A stretch of 64,000 bases of DNA. Source: DATJLY01 sp035518375. GTDB lineage: Bacteria > Pseudomonadota > Alphaproteobacteria > ATCC43930 > CGMCC-115725. Below are positions 23,292 to 34,264 of this stretch, piece after piece. The position numbers and the translations under genes are program-made. The notes under the pieces are model-generated. The model was not told the origin of the DNA, did no database searches, and saw only the letters and a list, made by a program, of their open reading frames with translations. The DNA lies in the NCBI GenBank assembly GCA_035518375.1, contig DATIXQ010000040.1, forward strand, positions 1-64,000, written 5' to 3'. How positions within the stretch are numbered: position 1 is the stretch's first letter; every line of letters starts with the position of its first letter.

Positions 23292-24956
23292 TCAGGCAAT
23301 CGGCTTATTCTTGATCCCGAGCGAAGTCAGGATCTCGCTGCCGGCGCGGATTCCTTCAGCAGCGGCGCCTTCCATGTAACCTTGATATTCGACCGAGGTG
23401 TGCTCGCCGGCAAAGAAGACGTTGCCCTGGCGGCGGCGCTCATATCCGGCAAAGCTGTGCATTTGTCCCGTCCGCCAGTACGAGTAGGACAAATTTAGAT
23501 TGGGATCGAGCTGTGGCACCGAGATCGTGGCCTTGCCATTCCACGAACCGGCGATCCCGGGAAAGACGGGTTCGAGCGTGGCCAAGAAGCGTTGTGCGTC
23601 GGTGATGACGGTGGGGTCGGGCGACACGGCGTAAGGCGCCCTCCGGGGATCCTCGGCGGCAAGCGCACCGGCGACGTCCCCACCAGTATAGTTGACCAGT
23701 ATTCCGGTCGTGCCGGGTTGTGCGCGGGTCACCTCCCATGTGCTTTGGTAGCCCGTATCGGCATAGGAAGCACCGTTGCTGCGGCCCCAAGGGCCGGCCT
23801 CGTTCCAAGAGCGCTTGGCAAACTGGAGCTGGAGCTTCCCGTTGCGGCCTCGGCCAAGCTGCTGAATCGCCGTGTTCTTTAATGCATCGAAGCCCGCGGC
23901 GGCGTAATCGAGTGCCCGGAGCACGGCAAATGGCAATGCCAGGCAGACGAAATCAGCCGTCACATCGGCTCTTTGCCCGCCGCCCCGGTCGAAGGAAAGG
24001 GTGTAAGCCCGGTCGGAGTTGAGCGCGATCTTTTCCATGCGCATGCCATGTCGGATTGTCGAATCGACGCCGACGCGCGCCGCAATCGCCAAGGGGAGCC
24101 GGTCATTGCCGCCGCGGATGTGGTAGCGCTCGTCAGAGGCCTCGAAAATGTCAAATTGGCTCGCGTCCGGCTGATCGCCGAGGAGATAGATAAGGTTCAG
24201 CGAACTCTGGTCGGTTGTTTCGGCCCCGTACTCAACGTTACAGGCAACATCGAGCAGGAGCCCCATCGGCGAAGCGTGTCCGCCGGGGACGCGCGACTCG
24301 ATCCAGTCATAGACGGTTGTGTTGTCCAGCGCGACGCTGGCTGGCGTGCTCTCATCGTATGCGGCGGGATCGGCAGCCTTCAGATCCCTGCTCAGTTTTT
24401 GGTAGATCGGCTTGAAATCCTCATTCGCCTGAGATCCTCGATAATATTTGCCGAAAAAATTGCCGGTGTCGGTCGTATCGCTTGGTTGTGCCTCCACCAC
24501 GTCATCGAGGGGGAGTTCAAAGAGCTTGGCCAGCGCCAGCATCGTTTTATGGGAGGTGTCGATCAGCTCGCCGCACCACTCGGTCCCTTGATCGTTTTCC
24601 CATGAGGCGTAGTTGGAGTGGATGCGTCCGCCCACCCGGTTTGAAGCTTCATAAAGGGTGCAGCCGACGCCGTATTGACGGAGCTGTAGCGCACAAGTGA
24701 GACCGGCAATTCCACCGCCGACGATCGCTATTCTCGGCTCGCCCTGGCCGCGGGCAATGCCGGATAGGGTGAGAGCGGCAGTAGCAGCGGCAGTACCTGC
24801 GAGGAAATCGCGACGCGACGGACCGCGCGAGCGGCGCAATTGCTCCATGCTGCGCCACCGGTCTTCGACCGCTTCTACGGGCCAGCCAAGCCGCTTCGCC
24901 GCCCGGTGGTTAGCGGCGAGCCGCTGCAGCGCGTGCATCAAGGGCGTACGAGCCAT
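23292..24956 (-). CDS. Tat-exported flavin monoamine oxidase
   Basis: 554 residues. A twin-arginine signal, PSRRDFLAGTAAATAALTLS (Arg 48-49), lies unusually far in, behind about 45 charged residues; a shorter start at Met37 (MEQLRRSRG) would give a conventional Tat leader. Mature protein: FAD motif RIAIVGGGIAGLTCALQLRQ, YEASNRVGGRIHS, then QGTEWCGELID, and C-terminal FAD segment GNVFFAGEHTSVEYQGYMEG. Such enzymes oxidise amines, amino acids or polyamines in the periplasm, releasing aldehyde, ammonia and peroxide. It is convergent with the broken N-demethylase gene. Codon use is less GC-biased than in the flanking housekeeping genes. Confidence 0.88.
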   Translation of the reverse strand: MARTPLMHALQRLAANHRAAKRLGWPVEAVEDRWRSMEQLRRSRGPSRRDFLAGTAAATAALTLSGIARGQGEPRIAIVGGGIAGLTCALQLRQYGVGCTLYEASNRVGGRIHSNYASWENDQGTEWCGELIDTSHKTMLALAKLFELPLDDVVEAQPSDTTDTGNFFGKYYRGSQANEDFKPIYQKLSRDLKAADPAAYDESTPASVALDNTTVYDWIESRVPGGHASPMGLLLDVACNVEYGAETTDQSSLNLIYLLGDQPDASQFDIFEASDERYHIRGGNDRLPLAIAARVGVDSTIRHGMRMEKIALNSDRAYTLSFDRGGGQRADVTADFVCLALPFAVLRALDYAAAGFDALKNTAIQQLGRGRNGKLQLQFAKRSWNEAGPWGRSNGASYADTGYQSTWEVTRAQPGTTGILVNYTGGDVAGALAAEDPRRAPYAVSPDPTVITDAQRFLATLEPVFPGIAGSWNGKATISVPQLDPNLNLSYSYWRTGQMHSFAGYERRRQGNVFFAGEHTSVEYQGYMEGAAAEGIRAGSEILTSLGIKNKPIA

Positions 24957-25175
24957 GAGTTTTCCCGAGTGACTCAGGGAAGATCAGGCAAATTCTGCAA
25001 ATCGTGCGAATGTCACGTCGCAGTCCCCGGATAATACCACGATCAGCACGGGCGATGTGCGGGAACGCAGGCCGCAGAGGGAAGTCCGCCCCCTAAGCGG
25101 ACCCCGATCCGACGCGCCGAGGTTTGCGGGTCAATAGTGAGACTGCGCCGACGACTATCGCGAGCACGTTGAAAC

Positions 25176-26309
25176 TCAGGCCGTGCCAGTTCTCAGCTTA
25201 GGATTTTTGATGTCCGCCATCGCCTGCTCAACATGCTGCGAGAAGACGTAGGCGGCCGGCCGCTGCCGCTCGAGCGAAAGCTCGGGCGCCATCTCGCCTT
25301 CGGTGCGCACGCCCTTGACGGCGACGCGGAGCGCCTTCAGCGGATGCTTCACCGCGTCGACGACCGCGGTGGCCTCGTAGCCGCTATGCACCATGCAGTC
25401 GGCGCATTTCTCGTAATTGCCGGTGCCATAGGAGTCCCAATCGGTCTCCTCCATCAGCTCCTTGAAGGTCTTGGCATAGCCTTCACCGAGCAGGTAGCAG
25501 GGCCGCTGCCAGCCGAAATAGTTGCGCGTCGGATTGCCCCACGGCGTGCAGTGATAGGTCTCGTTGCCGGCGAGGAAATCGAGGAACAGGCCCGATTGAC
25601 TGAACGACCATTTGTGCGCCTGCTCGCGGCGGAAGATGTCGCGGAACAGCTCCTTCGTCTTGCGCCGGTTGAGGAAGTGCGCCTGGTCGGGCGCGCGCTC
25701 ATAGGCATAGCCGGGCGATACGGTCATACCGTCGACGCCCATCGCCATCACCTCGTCGAAGAACCGGGCGACACGCTCGGGTGCCGAGCCCTCGAAGAGC
25801 GTGCAGTTGATGTTGACCCGGAAGCCCGCCGCCTTGGCGCGTCCGATCGCGGCGACGGCGCGATCGTAGACGCCGTCCTCGCACACCGAGCGGTCGTGCA
25901 TCTCGCGGTCGCCGTCGAGATGGACCGACCACACGAAATAGGGGCTGGGCTTGAAGCGGTCGAGCTTCTTGTCCAGGAGCAGCGCGTTCGTGCAGAGATA
26001 GACGAAGACCTTGCGCGCGACGATGCCCTCGGCGATCTCCTCGATCTCGCGATGGAGCAGCGGCTCGCCGCCCGCGATCGAGACGACCGGGGCGCCGCAC
26101 TCGTCGACCGCATCGAGACATTCCTTGACCGAGAGCCGCTGATTCAGGATCGCGTCCGGATAGTCGATCTTGCCGCAACCGGCGCAGGCGAGATTGCAGC
26201 GGAACAACGGCTCGAGCATGAGCACGAGCGGATAGCGCTCGACGCCTTTGAGGCGCTGCTTCATCACGTAAGCGCCGACGCGGATCGCTTGGTGCAGCGG
26301 AACGGACAA
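25176..26309 (-). CDS. hpnH: Hopanoid radical SAM protein HpnH (adenosylhopene synthase)
   Basis: 377 residues. HpnH joins the 5'-deoxyadenosyl group to diploptene, the first step of C35 bacteriohopanepolyol synthesis. The radical SAM CxxxCxxC is C38-C42-C45 in FRCNLACAGCGKIDYP. Other landmarks are VSIAGGEPLLHREIEEIAEG, YFVWSVHLDGDREMHDRSVC, MTVSPGYAYERAPDQAHFLN and a C-terminal Cys cluster (YEKCADCMVHSGYEA). The start codon is TTG at 26309, supported by the family-typical N-terminus VPLHQAIRVGAYV. It lies 22 bp after ispH on the same strand, so isoprenoid supply and hopanoid tailoring share a transcript. Confidence 0.95.
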   Translation of the reverse strand: MSVPLHQAIRVGAYVMKQRLKGVERYPLVLMLEPLFRCNLACAGCGKIDYPDAILNQRLSVKECLDAVDECGAPVVSIAGGEPLLHREIEEIAEGIVARKVFVYLCTNALLLDKKLDRFKPSPYFVWSVHLDGDREMHDRSVCEDGVYDRAVAAIGRAKAAGFRVNINCTLFEGSAPERVARFFDEVMAMGVDGMTVSPGYAYERAPDQAHFLNRRKTKELFRDIFRREQAHKWSFSQSGLFLDFLAGNETYHCTPWGNPTRNYFGWQRPCYLLGEGYAKTFKELMEETDWDSYGTGNYEKCADCMVHSGYEATAVVDAVKHPLKALRVAVKGVRTEGEMAPELSLERQRPAAYVFSQHVEQAMADIKNPKLRTGTA

Positions 26310-26331
26310 GATCCTACCCCTCAGTTCTGCG

Positions 26332-27267
26332 TCACTCCGCCGCGGGCTCGACCAGCTCGGTCGGCATGCGGAAGCGGACGTTCTCGGTGATGCCCGGCAG
26401 AGTCGAAAGCTCGACTTCGGCGAGCGTGCTCAGGCGGTCGATCAATTCCTGCACCAGCTCCGCTGGCGCCGAGGCACCGGCGGTGATGCCAACCGATTTC
26501 GCATTCTCGAGCCATTTCGGGTCGAGCGCGTCGGCATCGGCGATGAGATAGGCGGGCACGCCCTGCTCCGCGGCGATCTCGCGCAGGCGATTGGAGTTGG
26601 AGCTGTTGGCGGCGCCCACCACCAGGACGACGTCGACCGATTGCGCAAGCTCGCGCGCGGCACGCTGCCGGTTCTGCGTCGCGTAGCAGATATCCTTGGT
26701 GTCGGGCCCGACGATCGTGGGAAAGCGCTGGCGCAGCGCTTCGATTACCGCCCGCGTATCGTCGACCGAGAGCGTCGTCTGCGTGATGTAGGCGAGCTTC
26801 GTCGGATCGCTTACCTCGAGCGAAGCCACTTCCTCGGCCTTCGATATGAGATGCACCTTGCCGTCGATTCGGCCCATTGTGCCTTCGATCTCGGGATGCC
26901 CGTGATGGCCGATGAGGACGATCTCGCGACCCTGGCCGGCATAGCGCTGGCCCTCGCTGTGGACCTTGGAGACGAGCGGGCAGGTCGCATCGATGACGCT
27001 CAGCTCGCGGTCGCTCGCTTCGGCCTCGACGCCGCTCGAGACGCCGTGGGCGCTGAAGATCGTAACGGATCCCGGTGGAATCTCGTCGAGATCATCGACG
27101 AATCGCGCTCCCTTGGCGCGGAGTCGCTCGACGACATGCCGGTTGTGCACGATCTCGTGGCGCACATAAATCGGCGGACCATACTTCTCGATGGCGCGCT
27201 CGACGATCTCGATCGCGCGCTCGACTCCGGCGCAGAACCCCCTCGGTTGAGCTAGTACGACCCGCAT
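26332..27267 (-). CDS. ispH: 4-hydroxy-3-methylbut-2-enyl diphosphate reductase
   Basis: 311 residues. The last enzyme of the MEP pathway, reducing HMBPP to IPP and DMAPP with a [4Fe-4S] cluster. The three conserved Cys are in RGFCAGVERAIEIV, VIDATCPLVSKVH and DICYATQNRQRAA; also seen are SAHGVSSGVEAE, LIGHHGHPEIEGTMG and ITAGASAPAELVQELID. Start ATG 27267. It is transcribed with hpnH and divergent from dxs (27447), placing the first and last MEP enzymes back to back around a shared 179-bp promoter region. Confidence 0.97.
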   Translation of the reverse strand: MRVVLAQPRGFCAGVERAIEIVERAIEKYGPPIYVRHEIVHNRHVVERLRAKGARFVDDLDEIPPGSVTIFSAHGVSSGVEAEASDRELSVIDATCPLVSKVHSEGQRYAGQGREIVLIGHHGHPEIEGTMGRIDGKVHLISKAEEVASLEVSDPTKLAYITQTTLSVDDTRAVIEALRQRFPTIVGPDTKDICYATQNRQRAARELAQSVDVVLVVGAANSSNSNRLREIAAEQGVPAYLIADADALDPKWLENAKSVGITAGASAPAELVQELIDRLSTLAEVELSTLPGITENVRFRMPTELVEPAAE

Positions 27268-27446
27268 GCTCTTCTCATTTCAGGCAAGGGCAGGCACATT
27301 ATAGGCTCGAAACATAAGCGGGAAACGCTTTCGAACCACCCGCGCTCCCACCCGTGACGACCGCAAGATGGCGCTCAACTCGTCGTTTGCCAAGCCCGCG
27401 TCCGAGGGACTAGTGTCGTCTTCCGGGGGCCAAAGAGGGAAAGGCT

Positions 27447-29385
27447 ATGACCGACCAAGGTCGCGAAGCCCTTGATAACAACTCCACCGTGACGCCGTTG
27501 CTCGATCGCATCCACTATCCGGTGGATCTGCGCGCCCTGCCGGAGAGTGAGCTGCGCCAGGTCGCGGACGAGCTTCGCCACGAGTTGATCGAGGCCGTTT
27601 CCGTGACGGGCGGCCATCTCGGCGCCGGGCTCGGCGTGGTCGAGCTGACGGTGGCGCTTCACTACGTCTTCGACACGCCCAATGACCGTCTCATTTGGGA
27701 CGTCGGGCACCAGGCCTATCCGCACAAGATTCTGACCGGGCGGCGCGACCGCATCCGCACGCTGCGCCAAGGCGGCGGGCTCTCCGGCTTTACGCGCCGC
27801 GTCGAAAGCGAATACGACCCGTTTGGCGCCGCGCACAGCTCGACCTCGATCTCGGCCGGGCTCGGCATGGCCGTGGCGCGCGACATGAAGGGCGAGCGGC
27901 GCGACGTGATCGCCGTCATTGGTGATGGCGCGATGAGCGCGGGCATGGCGTACGAGGCGATGAACAATGCGGGCTCGACGCCGACGCGGCTCATCGTCGT
28001 CCTCAATGACAACGACATGTCGATCGCGCCACCGGTCGGCGCGATGAGCGCCTATCTCTCGCGGCTGCTCTCCTCGCGGCCTTATCGGTCCCTGCGCAAC
28101 ATCGGCGCGGCGATGACGCGTCGCTTCCCGCGCGGCTTCGCTTCGCTCGCACGCAAGGCCGAGGAATATGCGCGCGGCCTCGTCACCGGCGGCACGCTGT
28201 TTGAGGAGTTAGGCTTCTTCTATGTTGGCCCGATCGACGGGCACAATCTCGACCATCTGCTGCCGGTGCTGCGCAACGTCAGGGCGAGCGAAGACGGCGG
28301 CGCGGTGCTCGTGCACGTGGTGACGCAGAAGGGGCGGGGCTACGCGCCGGCCGAAGCGGCCGCGGACAAATATCACGGCGTCGTCAAGTTCGATCCGGCG
28401 ACGGGCCAGCAGCAGAAGAGCAAGGCGGCGGCGCCCTCCTATACGAGCGTGTTCGCCAAGGCGCTGATCGCCGAGGCCGCGGCCGACGAGCGCATCGTTG
28501 CGCTCACCGCGGCGATGCCGTCGGGCACCGGGCTCGACAAGTTCGCCGAGCGCTTTCCCAAACGCGCGTTCGATGTCGGCATTGCCGAGCAGCACGGCGT
28601 GACCTTCGCCGCGGGCCTCGCCTGCGAAGGCTTGCGCCCGTTCGCGGCGATCTATTCGACCTTCCTGCAACGCGCCTACGACCAAGTCGTGCACGACGTC
28701 GCGATCCAGAAACTTCCCGTGCGTTTCGCGCTCGACCGCGCGGGCCTCGTTGGCGCCGACGGAGCGACGCATGCGGGCTCGTTCGATCTGGCCTATCTCG
28801 GCTGCCTGCCGGGGTTCGTCATCATGGCTGCCGCCGACGAGGTGGAGCTGATGCACATGGTGGCGACCTGCGCCGCGATCGACGACGGCCCTTCGGCCGT
28901 GCGCTATCCGCGCGGCGAGGGGATCGGCCTGAAGCTGCCGGAGCGCGGCAGCGTGCTTGAGATCGGGCGCGGCCGCGTCCTGCGCGAAGGCACCGCGATC
29001 GCCATCCTGAATCTCGGCGCGCGGCTCCAGGAATGCCTCAAGGCCGCGGACGAGTTGGCGCGGCACGGCCTCTCGGCGACGGTCGCGGACGCGCGCTTCG
29101 CCAAGCCTCTCGACACCGATCTCGTCGAGCGCCTCGCGCGCGAGCACGAGGTCCTGGTGACGATCGAGGAAGGCGCCGTCGGCGGCTTCAGCAGCCATGT
29201 GCTGCATCACCTGGCTCATGCGGGGATGCTCGACCGTGGCCTCAAGGTGCGGCCGATGGTGCTCCCCGACCGCTTTATCGACCACGACGCGCCCTATCAG
29301 CAGTACGAGCTCGCCGGCCTCAACGCCCGCCACATCGTCGAGACCGCGCTCCAGGCCCTGGGGCGCGAGCGGCGCAACTCGGCCA

Positions 29386-29393
<8 letters not shown>
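27447..29393 (+). CDS. dxs: 1-deoxy-D-xylulose-5-phosphate synthase
   Basis: 648 residues, full length. ThDP-dependent condensation of pyruvate and glyceraldehyde 3-phosphate, the entry step of the MEP pathway. Motifs: TGGHLGAGLGVVELTVALHY, WDVGHQAYPHKILTGRRD, the ThDP/Mg motif GDGAMSAGMAYEAMNN, VGPIDGHNLDHLLPVLR, the transketolase Glu region VGIAEQHGVTFAAGLA, and RAGLVGADGATHAG. Start ATG 27447 with AGGGAAAGG upstream. It is followed by tlyA (8-nt overlap) and an rRNA methyltransferase, a common alphaproteobacterial order. Confidence 0.97.
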
Positions 29394-30152
<759 letters not shown>

Positions 30153-30156
<4 letters not shown>

Positions 30157-31418
30157 GCGCCGGCGTCGTGCTCGAGGTCGCGAGCCTCGGCGTGCGCGGC
30201 GATGGCATCGCGGAGCACGAGGGCGAGCGCGTCTTTCTGCCATTCACGCTGCCGGGCGATCGTGTGCGCGCGCGGCTCGGACCGCGTCACGGCGACGGGC
30301 GCGCAGGTACTGTCCTGTCGTTCGAGGTTGAGGCGCCGCGCGCCGAGCCGCGTTGTCCGCATTACGGCCTGTGCGGGGGCTGCGCGCTCCAGCATGTGCC
30401 GGCGGAGATCTATGCCGCGAGCAAGCAGGCCTGGCTCGAGGTAGCGCTCACGCGCCACGGTTTGCGCGAGGCGCCGATCGGACCGATCCGTCTTCTTCCG
30501 CCCGGCACGCGCCGGCGCGCGCGGCTGAGCCTGCAGCGCGCCGGCGCTGCGGTCGAGGCGGGCTTCCAGGCGCGCGGCAGCCACCGCATCGTCGACATGC
30601 GCGCGTGCGACGTGCTGCATCCGCGGCTTGTGGCGCTTGTCGCGCCGCTGCGCCGTCTCGCGGGCCACATTCTCGCGCCCGGTGCCGCAGCCGCCGCGAC
30701 GATGACGCTTGTGGAGACCGGCATCGATCTGCTTCTCGACCTCGCGCGAGAGCCCGACCTCGCGGCGCTTGAGACGCTCGCGGAGTTTGCGCGCGCGGAG
30801 GATCTGGCGCGGCTCGCGTGGCGGGTCCGCGGCGAGCGTCCCGTGCCGGTGGCGCAGCACCGCCCCGTGCGCGTGACGATGGGCGGTGTCGCGATCGAAC
30901 TGCCTTACGACGCCTTCCTTCAGGCGAGCGCCGAGGCCGATGTCGCGCTCGTCGAGGCGGTGGTCGCGGCGGCGGCCGGCGCGCGCCGCGTCGCTGACCT
31001 ATTCGCCGGCGTCGGCACCTTCACCTTTCCGCTCGTTTCCTTTGCGGCTGTGCATGCGGTCGAGGGCGACGATGCGGCGCTTGCCGCGCTCAAAGCCGCG
31101 GCGGCCCGCGCCGGGCTCGGCGCCCGCGTCACGGCCGAGGCCCGCGATCTCGCGGCTCGCCCGCTTGACCCGGCTGAGCTCGCGAAATTCGACTGCGTCG
31201 TGTTCGACCCGCCGCGGGCTGGCGCCATGGCGCAGGCACGCGCGCTCGCCGCGTCATCGGTGCCCCACGTCGTTGCCGTCTCCTGCAATCCGGCGACCTT
31301 CGCGCGCGACGCCAAGATCCTGGTCGCGGGCGGCTTCCGCCTCACCGGCATCGCCCCCTTCGATAGCTTCATTTGGTCGCCGCACCTCGAGCTCGTGGCC
31401 GCCTTCATGCGCGGCTGA
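30153..31418 (+). CDS. 23S rRNA (uracil-5-)-methyltransferase, RlmD/TrmA family
   Basis: 421 residues. TRAM-like N-terminus (VVLEVASLGVRGDGIAEHEG), iron-sulfur cysteines C68-x5-C74-x2-C77 in CPHYGLCGGCALQH, SAM motif VADLFAGVGTFTFPL, FDCVVFDPPRAGAM and the catalytic Cys378 in VVAVSCNPATFARD. It methylates C5 of a uridine in 23S rRNA; which site cannot be told from sequence alone. ATG 30153 overlaps the tlyA stop (ATGA), completing a dxs-tlyA-methyltransferase operon. Confidence 0.92.
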
Positions 31419-31489
31419 GGCGGCAATTGCCGGGCCAGGGCCGGCGATGTTACCCTTGGGGCAATCCGCCGCTTGAGGAGCGCACCGCC

Positions 31490-32491
31490 GTGGCACCTGA
31501 CGACATCTCCACCCGCACCACTGCGAAGACGGGCGCCTCGACGCCCTTGAAGCTTCGCCTTGCGATTGCCGAATACGACCGCACGCGGCCGCTGATCGAC
31601 GGCAGGGTGCGGCCCGAGGGCATCGTGCTCGAGACCGCGAGCCCGCACATTGCCGAGTTCTGCAACCGCCCGGTCTACGAGGAGTTCGACATCGCCGAGA
31701 TGTCGTTCTCGCTGTACGTCGCTGCGCGCGGGCGCGGCGAGCCGGTGATCGCGCTGCCGATCTTTCCGTTGCGCATGGCGGTTCTGGCGTATGTCTTCTG
31801 CCGCGCCGATGCGCCCTATCGCAGCCCGGCCGAGCTGAAGGGCAAGCGCATCGCCTCGATTGGCTACCGCTACACCGTCAATCTGTGGCTACGCGGCATC
31901 TTCAAGGAGCATTACGGGCTCGCGCCCGAGGACGTGACCTGGGTTACGCGCGCGCCCGAGAATGCTGGCTTCGTTATGCCGAAGGGGATCAAGGTCGAGA
32001 TCGTGCCGAACCGCACGCCCGGCCAGCTCCTGATCGATGGCGAGGTCGACGCCGTGATCGGGCCCGAGGCGCCCGACGAGTACCTCAATGGCGATCCGCG
32101 CATCCGCCGCATCTTCCCGGACGCGCGCGCCGAGTGCGCCAGCTTTTCGCGCAAGGTGGGCTTTTTCCCGGTGACGCACACGGTGGTGATGAGCGAAGCC
32201 TCGCTCAAGGCGCGGCCGTGGGTTGCCGAGCCCCTCGTCAACGCCTTCCGCGAGGCCGAGCGCCAGACCGACGCCTTCTATTTCGCCAATGCCAAGCACA
32301 CGCTCTTCCCCGACGCCGTGTTCTTCCTCGAGGACGAGCGCCGCGTGTGGGGCGACAATGCGTGGCCGCAGGGCGTGGCCGCTAACCGAGCGATGGTCGA
32401 TACGTTCGTGCGCTATGCGCACGAGCAGAGCTACATCCCGCGCCGCTTCTCGGTCGAGGAGCTGTTTGCGGCGAATACGCTCCACACCTGA
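31490..32491 (+). CDS. 4,5-dihydroxyphthalate decarboxylase-like / periplasmic-binding-fold protein
   Basis: 333 residues from GTG 31490, with ribosome site GAGGAGCG upstream. No signal peptide, so a cytoplasmic enzyme is more likely than a transporter subunit. The sequence follows the 4,5-dihydroxyphthalate decarboxylase-like pattern within the NMT1/THI5-type binding fold: LRLAIAEYDRTRPLIDGRVR, EFDIAEMSFSLYVAARG, LKGKRIASIGYRYTVNLWLR, TPGQLLIDGEVDAVIGPEAP, GFFPVTHTVVM. Members occur in phthalate and other aromatic degradation loci. There is a 71-bp gap after the methyltransferase. Substrate unknown. Confidence 0.82.
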   Translation: MAPDDISTRTTAKTGASTPLKLRLAIAEYDRTRPLIDGRVRPEGIVLETASPHIAEFCNRPVYEEFDIAEMSFSLYVAARGRGEPVIALPIFPLRMAVLAYVFCRADAPYRSPAELKGKRIASIGYRYTVNLWLRGIFKEHYGLAPEDVTWVTRAPENAGFVMPKGIKVEIVPNRTPGQLLIDGEVDAVIGPEAPDEYLNGDPRIRRIFPDARAECASFSRKVGFFPVTHTVVMSEASLKARPWVAEPLVNAFREAERQTDAFYFANAKHTLFPDAVFFLEDERRVWGDNAWPQGVAANRAMVDTFVRYAHEQSYIPRRFSVEELFAANTLHT

Positions 32492-32500
32492 GCCGCTCCG

Positions 32501-34255
32501 CTAGCGCACCTCGACGGGTGCCATGGTGAGCGCGCCCGGCGCGCTCATCCACTGAAGCCGTACGAGCAGCGGCTCGAGCGTCGCGAGCGCGCGGTCGAGC
32601 ATCGCCTCGGTGCTGCCGGGAGCGGGGCGCCCTGTGAGGCGCGCGAGAAGGACGTCGAGGGGGCTTTGCGGCGGCGGGAAGATCTTCACCGTCACATCGC
32701 TCGTGGGTGGAATGCCGGCCTCCTGCTTCGCGAGCGCGAGCGCCGTGTCGTAGCCGCCCAAAGCATCGACAAGCCCTTTCGCCTTGGCGTCCTCGCCCGA
32801 CCAGATGCGGCCCTTGGCCACCGCCTCGACCGCTTCGGCATCCATCTTGCGGCCTTGGGCGACGCGATCCTTGAAGCCTGTATAGACGTCGTCGAGGAAG
32901 GTCTCGAAGCGCTGATGCTCCGCCGGCGTGAAATCCTCGAACGAGCTGAACATGCCGGCGTTCGCGCCGACCTCGACGGCGCTCGTTCCCGCGCCGATCT
33001 TGTCGAGGAGTCCGCCCAGCACGAACTTGCCGGCGAGCACGCCGATCGAGCCGGTGAGCGTTGCGGGGTCGGCCACGATCTTGTCGGCTGAGGCTGCGAT
33101 GTAGTAGCCGCCCGAGCCCGCAACGTCGCCCATGCTGACGACGAGCTTCTTGCCGGCCTCCTTGGCGCGCAGGGTTTCGCGCCAGATCGATTCCGACGCG
33201 ACCGCCGATCCGCCGGGGCTGTCGATGCGGAACAGGATGGCGCGCACTTGCGGGTCGCGCTCGGCGAGGCGGAAGGCGCGGATGACGGCGTCGGCGCCCG
33301 CCTCGCCCGAGCCGAGGAGGGAGTTGTCGCCGCCGCCGCGCGCGATGAGGCCGTTGGCGTAGATGAGCGCAATCTCGGGCCCGCTCCGGTGCGGATGGCC
33401 GACGGCGGCGAGATAGCGCTGGAGCGAAACGGGCTCTTTGTCGCCGCGCGGCCGCAGCCCCAGCGTACCGAGCGCCTCGTCGCTGTAGCCGACATGAGTG
33501 ATGAGATGCGCGTCGAGTGCCTCATTCGCGAGGATCGGCCCGCGATCGACAAGCGTGCGCACGGCGCTTTCGTCGATCTTGCGGCTCGCGGCGATGCCCT
33601 GGACGATCTGGCCGTAGACGGAATTGAGGAGCGCGCCGATCTGCTCGCGGTCAGGATCGGTCATCGCCTTTTGCGTGAGCGGATCGACCGCTGACTTGTA
33701 CTGCTCGCGGTGGTCGAAGCTCGGCACGATGCCGAGAAGATCGAGCGTGCCGCGGAAGAACGGCTCCTCCGCGCGCAGGCCCACGAGCCCGACCATGCCG
33801 AGCGGTTGCACCCAGATATCGTCGAACGCGCTCGCGAGGTAATAACTGCGCGTGCCGGACGAGAACTCACCGAAGCTGTCGGCATAGGCGACCGCGCGCT
33901 TGCCTTTGGCGCGGAAGCGCAAGATGGCGTCGCGCAGCTCCTGAGCTTCGGCGAGGCCGATCTCGCCGTCGCCGAAGCGGGCGACGAGGCCGGTGACGCG
34001 GGGGTCGTCAGTCGCCTTCTCGAGCCCGTCGAGCACGTCGCGCAACAGCGGGCGGCCGGGATTGATGAGCGTCGAGAGCGCGGAGGAGGGCGGCGCGTCG
34101 GGGAACGACGAGCTGATGTCGATCGACAGCACCGTGTTGTCGGCGATCGTCGGCCCGCGCATATGGCTCCACAGCACGAGGCCGAGGGTCGTCAGGATCA
34201 CGGCGAAGACGAGCGCGCCAATGACAGCGAAGAATCCGACGAGGATGCGGCGCAT
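32501..34255 (-). CDS. sppA: Signal peptide peptidase SppA, 67K type
   Basis: 584 residues, the double-length form. One N-terminal TM anchor (VGFFAVIGALVFAVILTTLG), then two tandem ClpP-like domains. The Ser-Lys dyad is split: general base K187 in HREQYKSAVDP of the first domain and nucleophile S381 in GDVAGSGGYYIA of the second, with RIDSPGGSAVASE forming the strand before it. It digests signal peptides left in the membrane. It starts 9 bp after aroC on the same strand. The C-terminal 60 residues are a less conserved tail. Confidence 0.95.
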   Translation of the reverse strand: MRRILVGFFAVIGALVFAVILTTLGLVLWSHMRGPTIADNTVLSIDISSSFPDAPPSSALSTLINPGRPLLRDVLDGLEKATDDPRVTGLVARFGDGEIGLAEAQELRDAILRFRAKGKRAVAYADSFGEFSSGTRSYYLASAFDDIWVQPLGMVGLVGLRAEEPFFRGTLDLLGIVPSFDHREQYKSAVDPLTQKAMTDPDREQIGALLNSVYGQIVQGIAASRKIDESAVRTLVDRGPILANEALDAHLITHVGYSDEALGTLGLRPRGDKEPVSLQRYLAAVGHPHRSGPEIALIYANGLIARGGGDNSLLGSGEAGADAVIRAFRLAERDPQVRAILFRIDSPGGSAVASESIWRETLRAKEAGKKLVVSMGDVAGSGGYYIAASADKIVADPATLTGSIGVLAGKFVLGGLLDKIGAGTSAVEVGANAGMFSSFEDFTPAEHQRFETFLDDVYTGFKDRVAQGRKMDAEAVEAVAKGRIWSGEDAKAKGLVDALGGYDTALALAKQEAGIPPTSDVTVKIFPPPQSPLDVLLARLTGRPAPGSTEAMLDRALATLEPLLVRLQWMSAPGALTMAPVEVR

Positions 34256-34264
34256 CCGCGACCC

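Noticed and set aside
25090..25195. Frame on the minus strand reading NWHGLSFNVLAIVVGAVSLL, like a C-terminal membrane helix, overlapping the end of hpnH
   Set aside because: It begins just after a stop codon, has no start codon or ribosome site and is about 35 codons long; too little to call a gene or even a firm remnant.
31490..32491. ABC transporter substrate-binding protein
   Set aside because: The binding-protein fold is there, but there is no signal peptide or transporter neighbours, and the sequence follows the dihydroxyphthalate-decarboxylase-like pattern.
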